In this document: in pieces, positions 12,578 to 24,563 of the stretch
How positions within the stretch are numbered: position 1 is the first letter of the stretch
How the letters are laid out: the number at the start of each line of letters is the position of its first letter
Assembly: GCF_001638985.1 (NCBI RefSeq)
Contig: NW_017265145.1
Span: forward strand, 434,001 to 498,000
DNA: 64,000 nucleotides
Reading direction: 5' to 3'
Origin: Phycomyces blakesleeanus NRRL 1555(-)
Taxonomy: Eukaryota > Mucoromycota > Mucoromycetes > Mucorales > Phycomycetaceae
The notes under the pieces: generated by a model
Told to the model about the DNA's origin: nothing
Database searches by the model: none
The model's input: only the letters and a program-made list of their open reading frames with translations
Made by a program: the position numbers and the translations under genes

Positions 12578-13001
12578 ACTTGAGCTTCACTGCCTTTATA
12601 TCTATTAGTAGTTTATCATGTATCTAATTTAATGTGTCTTCTTTTTTTTTATAGAAAAATCTTTGCCTTTCCATTAAAAAGTTGTGCTTATGGTACACTT
12701 GCACGTAAAAACAAGTTTTGACACCAAACATCGTGCTTAAACATGTGTCAGCCTAATTTTTATACTATACATGATATTTTTACAATGTGCCCTGACCTGT
12801 GCGTAGAGGTGTATCAAAATACCTGATAAAAATGTGCATAATTAAATATAGTAGCTTCAAAAGCATCACAATATTTTATTTGAATTTCACTTTATTGTAT
12901 TTTGTGAAACAAGCTTAACGTATTAAATACACAATAAGATATTTGAGAATAAGAGAAATGCATCTAATAGATGGTATAGATAACGCTAGTATAGTAACAA
13001 G

Positions 13002-14156
13002 CTAATTTTTTTTTAAAATATCACTAGCTGCGGAAGAATTATAGAAAGGATAGTCAGTGTATCCGGTACTGTCTCCTCCATAAAAGGTAGAGCGATCATA
13101 CTTATTTAGGGGCCAGTCATTCTTGAGACGAAGAACAAGATCAGGGTTTGCAATGAACGTACGACCAAAACCGATCAACGTATTATCTAGTTTTTCAGCA
13201 GTCTCAAATGCACGCTTGGGATTTGTCGTATATCCACCAGCAGTAATTAGTGGACCTTTCCATACTTTGCGGAATGGCTCAATACTGTCCTTCTCCATGA
13301 TTTCCTTTCTATCCTTTCGGGGGTTAGGCCCACTGACATAATCATCGCGAGGCTCAACAAAGTGAATATAGGCCAGGTTAGGGTGTTTTTCTTGCAATTG
13401 CTCTACAATATACCCCCAAGTCTCATAAGGCGTATTATCCTTTACATCCTGAAATCCTGACCAAGGCGAAAGGCGGATTCCAGTGCGGTTTTGTCCGATG
13501 GCTTTGGAAACGCTTTCTACAACTTCCAGAGTAAATCGAGCACGGTTTTCGATTGAACCTCCGTATTGGTCCGTACGTACATTAGACGAGCTGTTAATGA
13601 ACTGGTCGAGAAGATAGCCATTAGCACTATGGATTTCAACGCCATCAAATCCAGCACAAATAGCATTCTTAGCAGCCTGAGTGTATGTCTTTACGATCTG
13701 AGAGATTTCTTCAACTTCAAGGGCATGAGGAACTTCAGAATCTTCGCCAATAGTATTCTTATCATTAATTGGAATTGCAGATGCAGAAACAGGAGGTTTG
13801 TTTCCAGGTATCAAAGAGGATACACCAGCACGTCCAGCATGCCATAGTTGGAGATATATAAATCCGCCGTTATCATGGACAACTGTGGTTATATTCCTCC
13901 ATCCCTCAATTTGCTTGTCGTTATATATCCCGGGAGTAAGTCGGTAAGCACCGGCGTCTTCTGAAATTATCGTGGCTTCGGCGATAAGCAAACCACCTTC
14001 AGAGATGCGTTGTTTGTGGTATTCGGTCATCAAAGGAACCGGAACGCGGTCGGCGTTGGTACGAATACGGGTCAGAGGGCAATGTACGATTCTGTGGCTC
14101 AAGGGGGAATTGCCAACATTAATAGGTGTGAATAGAGCAGTGGAAATTGTTTGCAT
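13002..14156 (-). CDS. Old yellow enzyme family NADPH:flavin oxidoreductase (ene-reductase)
   Basis: Single-exon gene of 384 residues. The full OYE TIM barrel is visible: LFTPINVGNSPLSHRIVHCPLTR at the N-terminus (FMN site), QLWHAGRA about residues 103-110, the catalytic H176-x-x-N179-x-Y181 in HSANGYLLDQF with the usual spacing, SIENRARF about 201-208, and the FMN-phosphate segment GFGRTFIANPDL about 329-340. The enzyme would reduce activated C=C bonds (enones, quinones) using NADPH. The natural substrate cannot be told from sequence. Length and the absence of introns fit fungal and plant OPR-type members. No targeting signal is visible, so it is probably cytosolic. Confidence 0.95.
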   Translation of the reverse strand: MQTISTALFTPINVGNSPLSHRIVHCPLTRIRTNADRVPVPLMTEYHKQRISEGGLLIAEATIISEDAGAYRLTPGIYNDKQIEGWRNITTVVHDNGGFIYLQLWHAGRAGVSSLIPGNKPPVSASAIPINDKNTIGEDSEVPHALEVEEISQIVKTYTQAAKNAICAGFDGVEIHSANGYLLDQFINSSSNVRTDQYGGSIENRARFTLEVVESVSKAIGQNRTGIRLSPWSGFQDVKDNTPYETWGYIVEQLQEKHPNLAYIHFVEPRDDYVSGPNPRKDRKEIMEKDSIEPFRKVWKGPLITAGGYTTNPKRAFETAEKLDNTLIGFGRTFIANPDLVLRLKNDWPLNKYDRSTFYGGDSTGYTDYPFYNSSAASDILKKN

Positions 14157-14693
14157 TTCAGAATTGAAAGTTGTATAAAAAGATAACGTATATTTAATAA
14201 TTGATACCAGTCTATTTAAATGATATACTACTATGTATTATAGCTTGCTTTCTATACAATTGAGAGAATAAAGCATCAGGCTCCGACTATTAGCATTATA
14301 TATATGTAAAGGGCTAATAGAAATATAGAAAATGAAAAACATGTATATCAAAAAAAGCACTCTTTAGTGAACTTGTAATTAAAGATATATCTGTATTCAG
14401 TTGTACCATTTCAAATACTTGTTTAACCTTTAAAGACAATACGCTGTATAAACGTGCAACCAAAGCAAAAAAAAAAAAAGAATCCAGCTGGCGATTCATC
14501 TCCAAGAGCATGCTAATGAAATTATATGAGCTAACGTTACAGTGTGTAACCAGGAGATGACTAGACTGTTATTATTACTATTAAAGCTAAAGGCTCCTTC
14601 GTTAATTAAAAACAAAAAACTATGCTATCAAAATTGGTCTTTATAATCCAGATAACACAATACAATAGCATTGTACCTTTATCTCATGGTTAA
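14157..14693. other. Upstream region of the OYE gene
   Basis: AT-rich 5' region. On the minus strand a TTTAAATA-like element lies about 60 bp above the OYE start. No gene seen. Confidence 0.5.
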
Positions 14694-15064
14694 CAATTGG
14701 TGTGGACAGACTAGAAATTCAAAAAAAAGGGCAAGAATTTTAATCGACTCTAATTAGCTAGCTTTCTTCCATTGTCACTAGGATTAAGAAAAGAAGCATC
14801 TTTTCATGGAGAAGATGTACCATAGAATGAGAGATTTAGAAAAACTTGCCATAAAATGTTCTCCCATAATGACAGAGACAGGATTATAAGTACAATTTTA
14901 TCTAATATGTATTTTGGACTAATTTTGAACTTTTTTTTTTAAAAAAAAAAGAAAAAGGTGTGGACAGTCATAAATTAAGCTGATCGGTTAAGTTCAAGAT
15001 GTACTTGTTTTACCCCTTTTTTGCCCCTTTTTTTTTGGAACTTTTAGTCTGTCCACGTCAATTG
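14694..15064. mobile_element. Inverted-repeat element of about 370 bp (MITE candidate)
   Basis: The left arm (14694-14734) reads CAATTGGTGTGGACAGACTA, then A/T-rich sequence to GGGCAA. The right arm (15021-15064), read on the minus strand, is CAATTGACGTGGACAGACTA followed by a very similar stretch to GGGGCAA. Arms of about 40 bp therefore face each other. A third GTGTGGACAGTC unit in the left-arm orientation lies inside at about 14958. The core contains a perfect T10A10 palindrome (14931-14950) and no ORF. CAATTG at both outer ends may be target-site duplication or part of the arm. The class is unclear. Confidence 0.6.
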
Positions 15065-15231
15065 ATTTGTTTGGCATATGAACTTTAATATGGTAAATTC
15101 AAAAAACCATAGGTTAGGATGGACTTCCAGCTTTTTAAATGAGTAAATAAATCAATAATCAAAACCTAGTCAGGTACACACACACATATATATAATAGTA
15201 TATATTATGTTTAATAGATTGTAATGTATAT

Positions 15232-16793
15232 TTAGGCATTGCAGTAAGAGATATTCTCTGATCCGGTAACATAGTCACACACATTCTTTGGTGTAGAAGC
15301 AGTGGGGGTAATCTTGATCTTAGTGAGAGAAATGTTTGAGCAAGGAGTCTCACTCGAGCAGTTGAGGCTCACGATGGGCTTTTTGGCGCTAGATATGGTT
15401 CCATAGATGTCATTGAACACAACGTCTTTGATTGTTAATGAGTGAGTATCGGCTCCTGAGCAAAATTCCATCTGGTTGTTGTCGCAATAATCTGATAATA
15501 TAATATATAATAAAAAAAATTAAACTTCTGGCAGAAGATAATATATGTATATACAGCAAGTAAAGCCTCCCAAAATGAGATCAGATTTAACAAAGAGACT
15601 TACGTGTGGTGATCATGACTGGATAGTCGACATTTGTGACATTCATATGGTCGAATGTAATGTTCTCTACTAATCCCAATCCACCAGGCCATGTCTTGAT
15701 TCTAATAGTTTATAAAGTTTAGTGGGAGACTTTTGATTTGGATTTTAAAGTATATATATATGTGTGTATGTCTTACCTAGCACCGTTTGAACAGTTTATG
15801 CATGTGACATCCTTGACAAGAACATTCTTGACGACATCAATCTGTCCAATTCCACTGTACTGGCCCAGGGATCCGATAGAAACGCCATGAGATCCAGTGC
15901 AGCTCAGGTTCTTAATGGTTACGTCGGTAGCATTGGCCTTGAGGGATACACAGTCATCGCCGTTGACAATAACAGAGTTTTTGATAACAACATTTGAGCT
16001 GCGGAAAAGATCCCAGCCATCAGAATTATGGGTAGGGAACTAAGTAGTTGTGTCAATAAATAAATGGGTAATTTTTTATGCTTAGATGCTCTAAAGTTAG
16101 TCGAACAAAATGTAGAAGAGAAAAATAGATTGACTTACGGTGGAATTAGTGACTGAACGGATATTGATTCGATCAAAGATGACATCTTGTGCATCTCGGA
16201 CGAACAGATGCCAGAAAGGAGCTTGTGCAAAGGACACATCCTCGACCTTGAGATCGGTTACTTTGTCGAATGTTAGAGCGACTGGACGTGGATCGATGGC
16301 CTATATAAAATATACGTATTGTGTGTATTGTGTGTATGAGGTTAATAAGTTGGCTTAGTTTGCATTCTAGTAGATTATACATATAAGAATTATTTACCTG
16401 AGCATCCCACCAAACTTGACCGTTTCCATCGATAGTTCCACCACCATTCATGATAATTTTGCGGCCGCCGATAACCCACCAGGTGCCAGCACTCTGGAAG
16501 TTGAGAGCAAAGATGTTTTTTTGCCAGTATTCCATGTCATCGCTAAACAAGACCTTTCCCCTGAGAGAGATGTGGACATCATCGAGACCGGTGATATTCA
16601 TGGCCTTTTGGACATTGTAGGTCGTTCCTTTGCTAAACACAACCTCGCCGTTCTTTTTACAGCGAGAGAAGGCGTCTATGATGGCAAGAGAGTCATCGGC
16701 CCCGGAGACCTTGGAAGCAGGGATAACACATGTCTTTCTGGCCAAGGCACTGCTGATGAGCCAGCAAGAGATGAGGATAAGAGATGCTTTCAT
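15232..16793 (-). CDS. Secreted polygalacturonase (glycoside hydrolase family 28)
   Basis: Five exons, complement(15232..15491, 15604..15701, 15777..16039, 16139..16300, 16398..16793), sum to 1179 nt and 392 residues. A signal peptide is clear (MKASLILISCWLISSALA). The right-handed beta-helix carries the GH28 active-site motifs in order: N191-S-D-G (usually NTDG), G213-D-D (214-215 general acid pair), H237-G, and R274-I-K split across an exon junction. The enzyme hydrolyses alpha-1,4 galacturonan in pectin outside the cell. The N-terminal cysteine pattern and layout recall Rhizopus exo-/endo-polygalacturonases, but I cannot decide exo versus endo. Many NxS/T sequons suggest N-glycosylation. 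Confidence 0.94.
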
Positions 16794-16893
16794 GTTTCTT
16801 TTCTGTTGGTTCGTTTGAATGAGGTTAAGAGATTATGATGATGGTATTATTTATTTATTTAATTTTTTATTTCTTTCTGGCGTCTAATTGACT

Positions 16894-16906
16894 GGCATTA
16901 TATAGG
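16894..16906 (-). promoter_or_regulatory. TATA box of the polygalacturonase gene
   Basis: The minus strand reads CCTATATAATG about 105 bp upstream of the ATG at 16793, a canonical TATATAA element and distance for a regulated fungal hydrolase gene. Confidence 0.55.
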
Positions 16907-18768
16907 AAAAAATACAATGGTGTACTTGATCTTCCCGTATCTTGTACACTCCGTTGCATTTCCCATGGTGGAGGGTAGAATCGATATATTTTATTTTATT
17001 TATTATTATCTAATATATACTCAAGTCATCAGATCAATATTCATATATAAGTATCGGATGTAGTACATCTCTCTCCACAAAATTTGCGACATTTTAACAG
17101 ACGAAAGGACAGTAGGAGAATTGAACGGATCCCCACACTCGATGAGAAATGTCCTTTCTTCCGGGATGATGTACAACGTCGTACTTTTTTGCCTTTTTTT
17201 TTTTCAAATCACACAAGTGATATTTTGAATCTATTGGACACGTCTTTACTATACTGCTGCAGAATAGAAAGACAAGTATAAGAGACACTTGATAGACAGT
17301 TCTTTATTCTGTAAATTGGAGTCTTCTTTTCTATGCGATTTATTTGAATTCATAAATTCATTTTTTTTTAAAATAACAAAAAAAGGCTCCACACAGTGAG
17401 TTGATTATCAAATTAGCACTTTCAAAACCAAACACTCTATTTTGTGTGTGTGTGTGTGAGAGTATATATAAAAGAATCGAACGAAAGAGAGTGCTTTTTA
17501 GCTTTTTAGCTTTTTTATTTTATTTTCCAATACAAACAAGAAAATCCCCGGGATAAATTAGGATTTATTAGTATTGGATCTTATATCCAACTAGTCAAAC
17601 CAAACACGTTCACTCTTTGATGAAACATCATATAGAAATATAAAGATAGACCAATTGACCATTAGATAACTAATAATAATATAAAAATTGAAAAATTGAA
17701 AGGAAGAGGGTGGGGCTGTCAGAATCAACCAATCGATCAATTTTTATTTTTATTTATATTACATTATTTTGTTGACTAATATAAAACCAATAATATTCTT
17801 GGGAACCCGGTTGAATTCGCCGGATATTTGGTGTAACCTGTTAATAAAAAGAGAGAAAAAGGCACATAAATATAATTTCACAAAAGTCATTTAACGTATT
17901 GGTAAATAAGAATGAATGAATGTTTCAATTAATATACAAAATATTTTGGGATTTCTCTTGTAAAATTCTTACTGACAATCCAGCAATAATTTTTTTATTT
18001 TATTTTTTCATTTTTACAATAGGAGGAAAAGTAGAAATAAAGGAGTCCCATTGCCACAGTCATATAAAAAAATTTTCTCTCTCTCTCTCTATGTGATGGG
18101 TGTCTGTGCATTCTGTATGACTGTTAATTTAATTTTATTCTTTGCATTTCTTACACTATAGTACCTATTGTATTGTTATTACTACTACTTCTATTTTACT
18201 GCAAGGGTTTAATTCTGTGATAATGATGATAATCGTAATAAGAATAAGAAAGAAAGAAAGAGAAAAGGGGGATTCTGTACGATTTGCTCGTAAATCTGTA
18301 CGCCAAGGATCTTGGTATTGAAGCTTAAATGCTTCAAAATATATAAGTAAATGTATGCTAATATCTTCCTTTTCTTTTATATTAAATGCAGGTAATTAAT
18401 TTCTATTTCATTTCATTTTAAAAAAAAAGAAAGAAAACAAAAATGATATAAAAATTATGCCATAATTCTGCCACAATTCTGCCACTGTCTATTGTATTGT
18501 ATTTATTTTATTTGAATGCCAAGATTGTAGAAATTATATACATTAGTTGATATACATATTCTTTACAAATCTTAATAGTAGGAAGAAGAAGTTAATAGGA
18601 TTTAAATCCATTAAACTCATCCGAAATATTATGGTTGTTTTCTCCATTTAGGAACCATATTTCTTTATTTTATTTTTACTATTAACTATTATGCGTAAAT
18701 CATTTAACTGGTAGAAATCCAACAGAATGCATTTGAGTTTTTTTAAAAGAAATAAATAAAATAAATAG

Positions 18769-18832
18769 ACATTACATTACATTACATTACATTACATTGC
18801 ATTGCATTTCATTGCATTTCATTGCGTTACAC
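18769..18832. repeat. (ATTAC)n with ATTGC/ATTTC variants
   Basis: About six perfect ATTAC units followed by ATTGC and ATTTC derivatives, showing a mutation gradient. Confidence 0.85.
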
Positions 18833-21800
18833 TACCCAACACTGCAAAACACTATCAAGCACTGTAGTAGATTTAAATATTTTATATCTATTTATTTTGT
18901 GGGCTGATTATTATCATCATTACCATCATTATCATAATTATCATTATTTTGTAGTAAAATTTCAAATTATAAATCAACCATCTGAAAAACCCCCAAAAAT
19001 AATGAAATAAAAAAACAGCCAACTGAATACCACTACCACTATTCATTTGATTATATGTTTAGAGATATGTATATATTCTTTTTCTCTTTATTAAAAGTAA
19101 GAAATAGACAGTGAAATTAATAAATACCAATACCAATACCAATATCATCACTATTATTATTGGTTCTTGTAATGTATATTTGAAGAATGATTTCTATTTA
19201 TTTTTTCTTTATTAAAAATAAATAAATTCCGTTTCTCAAACCCCCCTCCTTTTTCCCTTCTTTACTTTCTTTACTATAGCAAATCAAAGAAAGAAATTTG
19301 ACGCCAGAAATATAGTATTGTTGTATCAATTGGCATCATTATAATGACAAGTATTAAAATAAATAATCAATAGACATCTTGTAATAATTTTGAACTTTTT
19401 TTTTTATTTTTTGAAGTTTATAAATCAAGAAATATATTTATATTAAATAAATTTAATATTTTTATGGTAATAGATAAAAGATCACCATACTGTCCAAGGT
19501 TAATGATGTCTAAAATCATTATTATACGTAGATCAAAAAAAACGATAATATAAAATGAAAAGTAAGAACCACAAGTTAGTGCAAGATTTGAAACTATATA
19601 TACTCCGGGAGCGGCTGCAACTTATGAATCTTTGGATCGAACAAATTTCTGTGCGGCAATTTGTTCTCAAACCTGCGTGTTACTCGCCAATCCTTTCAAT
19701 GGATTTGTTTAGAGTGTCTATCCAGGTTAAGATAAAAATTGAGAATGTCTTAGCGCCCTATTTCAATATTCCACAAAAAACTTACGGATATTGGAGGGCT
19801 GGTGATTCCAAAATTTTATATATATATACAATATACATATATTTATATTATAATTATTATTATTATTAATTATTAATAAAATGAAAATGAAAATTTTAAT
19901 AAAAAATATTCTAGAACAAGCCACCCTCATTTCCATATATCTTTTTACTAAATAAATAAATAAATTAAAAGTTAACCCCACCTCATGGTTCATGTTGGAA
20001 TTCATTCCAAGGAACCGGCAATAATAATGTATAAATATATTTATAATTGTTTTCTTCTTTATTCACTCACATCCAGGGTCCATTTTTACCTTTTTATATA
20101 TATATATAAATATAAATAAACACATAGAATACAAGCAGCTATATTACTTACTATCCAGACCTTTCTCCTTTGAATGATAACAGCACACCTTATTCAGACT
20201 AAAAAGAAGAAATAGAGAGGCTACATTGGTCACTGCATGTAGGTTAGAATATGCAGGGCCTGATGTCGGTTTTTTGAAGATATGTAAGGCATATCTTTTT
20301 TTTTCTTTTATTGTATTTATACATTTTATAAATTGAAACAAAAAAAGATGGTTCTGGATTGAAACAAATATAATATATAAATTACATTTTAACTTCATTT
20401 TTGTGTATATTTTATATCTATATATCTGCATTTGTGCCTGTGCCTGTTTGGATCTAATAAAAGTTAATTAGATCACCAGAATTCCTGTAATATCTCAACA
20501 AGACTTTAGAACGAGAAATAGTTTATTAAACTTCTTCACAACTTAATTTTCTTTATTGGTTCTTTATTTGTATTCATAAATAGCGTTTATTTTTATGTTC
20601 TTACTCTATTTTCTCTTTATCTACCTACTATATATCTCCCTTTATAAGTGTATACATAGATCTCTATATGCGTATTTGCGTGCGCGCCACAGCATATTCT
20701 AAACTATCAACTTTTGGGAATAAAACACATGAGGGCGTAAGGCACAGATTTAGATTAAGATATTTGGTATTACCATTATACTTTACGCACACTACACCCA
20801 CACCCTCACACCCTCACTACACACCTACTCACACCTACTCACGCCTAGACTTACTTACCCACAAGACCAGTTTCTATTTTGAAGTACATAAGCATAATCA
20901 AAATCAAAATAAAAAAAAATTGGTTCTAGAGTATCTCTAATAGACATTAGAACATTAGTATGTATATATAATTTTGTCGGCACAAGAATAAAGAAATGTA
21001 TATAAGTATATAAATATATATAAATTTCCTTTAACCGGAATCATTCAATACCTTAAATTTATTAATAATAATGTTCATATTCATATTGTAGATATTCTTA
21101 ATAAATAATAAGAAAATGTTCAATGATTTAATAGTCTAATGATTCAATAATCTAATGGTTGATGCGTTCATAGCCAACAGGTTCCCCAGTACACCTCCTT
21201 TCTTTGGTGGCAATAAGGCTAAACTTGGCCCGATGAAGAATAATTTATCCTAAAATGCACCTTTTCTTTATAAGAAACAGAATTACTCATCCAGTCATTC
21301 GTAAACAAAATAAGAAAGGAAAGAAAGAAATGGACGATCAGAAGCGAGACTAAGCTAAGAATAAGTTTCATTCATTCACTAACTCACTTACTTACTCATT
21401 TACTTACTCGCCTACCTACCAGCACTCTTATATACATGTCCGTGTTGTTATTGGCTGAATAGAAGTACACACATACATATAGACATAATGGAATAAAGTA
21501 AAACTTGGTCATATATCTTCATCTAGACGATCAACCTTCCCCTTTAATCCCCCCCTTTTCTCTCTCTTTCTCCCTTCCTCAAAAATACTACATACTACAT
21601 ACTACATACTACATGAGCGCATTTTAAGAGCACTCGAGTCTGATCCGGACATAAATGTATAAATCTCGAGACAAAGAGGTTGCGGATCTAGTTGGCGTAC
21701 TATTCTTGTAAAGTTTGTAAAAGGTTGATAGAATATAGATATATGTAAACAAATGGGATCTGTTTGGAGATCAAATTCTATTCTATTATACATATAAAGT

Positions 21801-22116
21801 ATCTCTTAGTACACCAGTATTTTGGTATTTTCGGATCCACACCTTTTGTCTAAATTTTCTCACCCCCTTGTTTCCTCTTGTTATCTCCATGTCTTTTCGT
21901 CTTTTGAAATCAGAAAGGAATACAGCAAGAGAGGTGCTTAATTACTATTCTGCCACTAATCAGATCATTTTACCGGAAGAATATATTTCAAATAGTTTTA
22001 TTTTAAAAAGAAGATCGATAATAATAATATAATATCGGATATATATATATATATATGTGTGTGTGTTTTTGTACTGGATCGTCAGGAAGTAGTATTTTTG
22101 TCGATCGATAGCAGAC

Positions 22117-22126
<10 letters not shown>

Positions 22127-22154
<28 letters not shown>
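22127..22154. repeat. (TA)n microsatellite
   Basis: Uninterrupted TA run of about 28 bases. A similar run lies at 22037-22058. Confidence 0.8.
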
Positions 22155-22156
<2 letters not shown>

Positions 22157-22666
22157 TGAATGATTGAACTGGGTGATATGGGTATATTGGCTTGTTGTAC
22201 AACTCATATTCCAACTGGTGGCATACAGCATTACCGAGTGTTGGTACAAAGTAAGTATTATTTCAATTTAAAAAAATTCCTTTGATGAGCCAGGCAGAAG
22301 ACATGCAATGCATACTGAAGTGATCAAAAAATCAAAGCAAAAAAAAAACAAGAGCTGAAAAGCGCACTATTTTAGGGAATTATATCTATTTCCTTTTTTC
22401 AATAGACGTGCGTTTGTAATAAAGTATATCAATAAATATATATATATCAGAAAAATATAGTAATATTTTATTGATTTATCTGTATGTATTTAAATATGTA
22501 TGTAATGTATATAGTGTATATGTGTATATTCTTGAATAAAATAAAATAAAACAGTCCATTTGCACGGACCACGGAAATATAGATGTTGGATAGCTGCTGC
22601 CTATTAACAATCACCGGAAATAACAATAATAGCAGTAGTTCTTTCCTCAATTGATTCTCTTCTTTA

Positions 22667-23281
22667 ATGCTAGTCGGTGAAGTTCATCCCAATTCTGCTC
22701 TTAGTTCTTCGTGGATCCCAGACGCACAGATATCAGCGTCGTTTGTGTACGGTGCTGGTGGATTCCATACCACAGCGCCATCGCCCAATATATTCGCCGA
22801 AGCTTACCCGAACCATCCTCCACCACTCACTTACTCAGCATCGTGTTTCTTGTGTGGACTGATGCACCACAGCACAACGACAAGAGACCACAACAGCATT
22901 GATCAAACGCTATCCCTGTCAATTTACCCACCACTGTCACACCAACACCAACATCAACAACAGAAGCAGCAAAAGCAGAAGCAGAAGCAGCAGCAGCAGC
23001 AGCAGCAGACAGAACCAAAACTAGAGCTAGAACCAGAACCAGCGCTAGGGCTAGAGCTAGAGCTGACAATGTTTTCTCCTTTGGTAGAGTCAATTGATCA
23101 TTCAGAGTCGCTTTCACGGCCGCTTGTCAATCGGTTGGATTCAATTACATTGTACGCCAGTTCAAGACCAACAAGATACATGGCGGTGCTTTGTGGCCTC
23201 CAGAACTGGATCCGAGAATGGAAGGACTGGGTCTGTCAAAAAGGTGCCCGTGGTCTGTCTAAAAATATACGGTCATTATGA
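22667..23281 (+). CDS. Hypothetical protein with Gln/Lys and Leu-Glu repeat tracts
   Basis: An open frame of 204 residues in a clear GC-richer island between deserts. It has a Pro/Ser/His-rich N-terminal half, then a QKQQKQKQK/poly-Q tract (about 96-115), then an L-E-x-E-type repeat (ELEPEPALGLELE). It ends in a compact segment rich in Trp and Arg (YMAVLCGLQNWIREWKDWV). I recognise no domain. An internal ATG at 23070 (MFSPLVES) would give a 70-residue protein holding only the non-repetitive C-terminus and is a possible alternative start. No introns are needed. The protein may be lineage-specific. Coding status is likely but not proven. Confidence 0.45.
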   Translation: MLVGEVHPNSALSSSWIPDAQISASFVYGAGGFHTTAPSPNIFAEAYPNHPPPLTYSASCFLCGLMHHSTTTRDHNSIDQTLSLSIYPPLSHQHQHQQQKQQKQKQKQQQQQQQTEPKLELEPEPALGLELELTMFSPLVESIDHSESLSRPLVNRLDSITLYASSRPTRYMAVLCGLQNWIREWKDWVCQKGARGLSKNIRSL

Positions 23282-24303
23282 TGAAACGACAATAAGAAGA
23301 GAAGAGAAGCGAAACGAAACGAAATGAGAGAGAAAAGTGGGGGTGGGGGAGGAGAGTGAAAATGGATGATTTAAAGGAGGAATGCTACATCCAAAACCAT
23401 GTACCTTTGCTTTATCACATACGTACTTGCATGTTTGTGTTTGTATTTCTCTCTCTCTCTGTGTGTGTGTGGGAGTGTATGTAAGTATATACTTATGTAC
23501 GTACGTATAGATGTATGTATGTATGTATGTATGTCCATGTACATATACGCACACAAACACATTCACATTCACACACATAGAAACAAACCCTCACACTCAC
23601 AAACACACATAAATACAAATGTTTGTATTACCCCACAACTGTATACTCGGCTACATAAAGGGCAAGACAATATAGAAGGAGATAGACAGTAAAGAGACTA
23701 TGCAACTTTGGTAGTATTCCAGTTTTGACGGAGGAGATGCAAGAAATAAACGAGCGAGTATTTTCTTTAAGAATTTGGGATGGTTCAAGGGAATAGATTG
23801 AGAATTACAAAAAGTCGTGTGTTGTAAATTAGGGAAGATCGCCAGCTTGACAAATAAAATAAAAGAAAAAAATTAGAGGCAATTTTTCATACAGACAGAC
23901 AATTAAATATATATTTTATGTATATTTTATGTATATTGTATGTATGTGTATTCTTTTTGAATGCCAAGACTTACTAGATCTGTCTATTCTTGGCAGGAAA
24001 ATCTAAATATCACTTAACAAGGGAGATAATAAATAATATTAGTAGTGAAGATAATAATAATAATAAAGGCGTCATGGTGGACTGTCATTGTGAACGGTCT
24101 CTTGACTCGGCAGGTCTGTGAAGCACATCGGTCAATGGTTCGGTATAGTTAAAAGACGTCAAGCTTACATATATCTCCCAAGCCTAATTATTATAAGTAG
24201 TACATGTTGGAGAATATGGACAAATACGGCAATGAAATACAAGACTCCTGCAGCTATCATTTCTTTCTTTCTCTTTCTTTTTATATACATACATAAATTT
24301 ATA

Positions 24304-24339
<36 letters not shown>

Positions 24340-24563
24340 TTGAAGCTTAATAATCTGGACAGTATAAAAAGAACCATACTCAAGCATTTTGTTCATTTGT
24401 CTTCAGTACTCAACTCTCAACTGTTATTTCTAAATATATAAAAATATATACATATATATATATATATACCTCTCACTTCTTTTCACCTCTACCCACTTTC
24501 ACCATTACTCTCCCAGCGACACCATCCCATTTGCCTTTCTGCCTGTCCGGTACGAATCGTAGC
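23282..24563. other. Spacer with microsatellites
   Basis: AT-rich spacer with CT/GT runs, a TATG/TGTA array (about 23508-23534), CA-rich sequence (23548-23610) and a TA run (24306-24334). No gene seen. Confidence 0.5.

Larger units (their letters stand above)
7288..13001. other. 5.7-kb gene-poor region with repeats and a MITE
   Basis: No gene is supported here. The region holds a TTCG array (7882-8060), a 20-bp minisatellite (11033-11142), a 65-bp spaced direct repeat (11242-11402), an oligo-T/A palindrome (11914-11933), a MITE (12077-12240) and a G16 run (12562-12577). Two patches look less AT-rich and faintly protein-like (about 8976-9200 and 9880-10110). They may be old pseudogene or transposon debris but have no recognisable family. 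Confidence 0.55.
16907..22666. other. 5.8-kb AT-rich gene desert
   Basis: No gene is supported. It contains ATTAC pentamers (18769-18832), TA runs (near 22037-22058 and 22127-22154) and oligo-T tracts. A less AT-rich patch at about 19555-19800 has an open frame of about 80 codons but no family resemblance and runs into a TA repeat. It may be relic DNA or a noncoding transcript. Confidence 0.5.

Noticed and set aside
22827..23117. Minus-strand ORF with Ala/Leu/Val tracts
   Set aside because: Antisense image of the poly-Gln and Leu-Glu coding repeats on the plus strand. No independent features.
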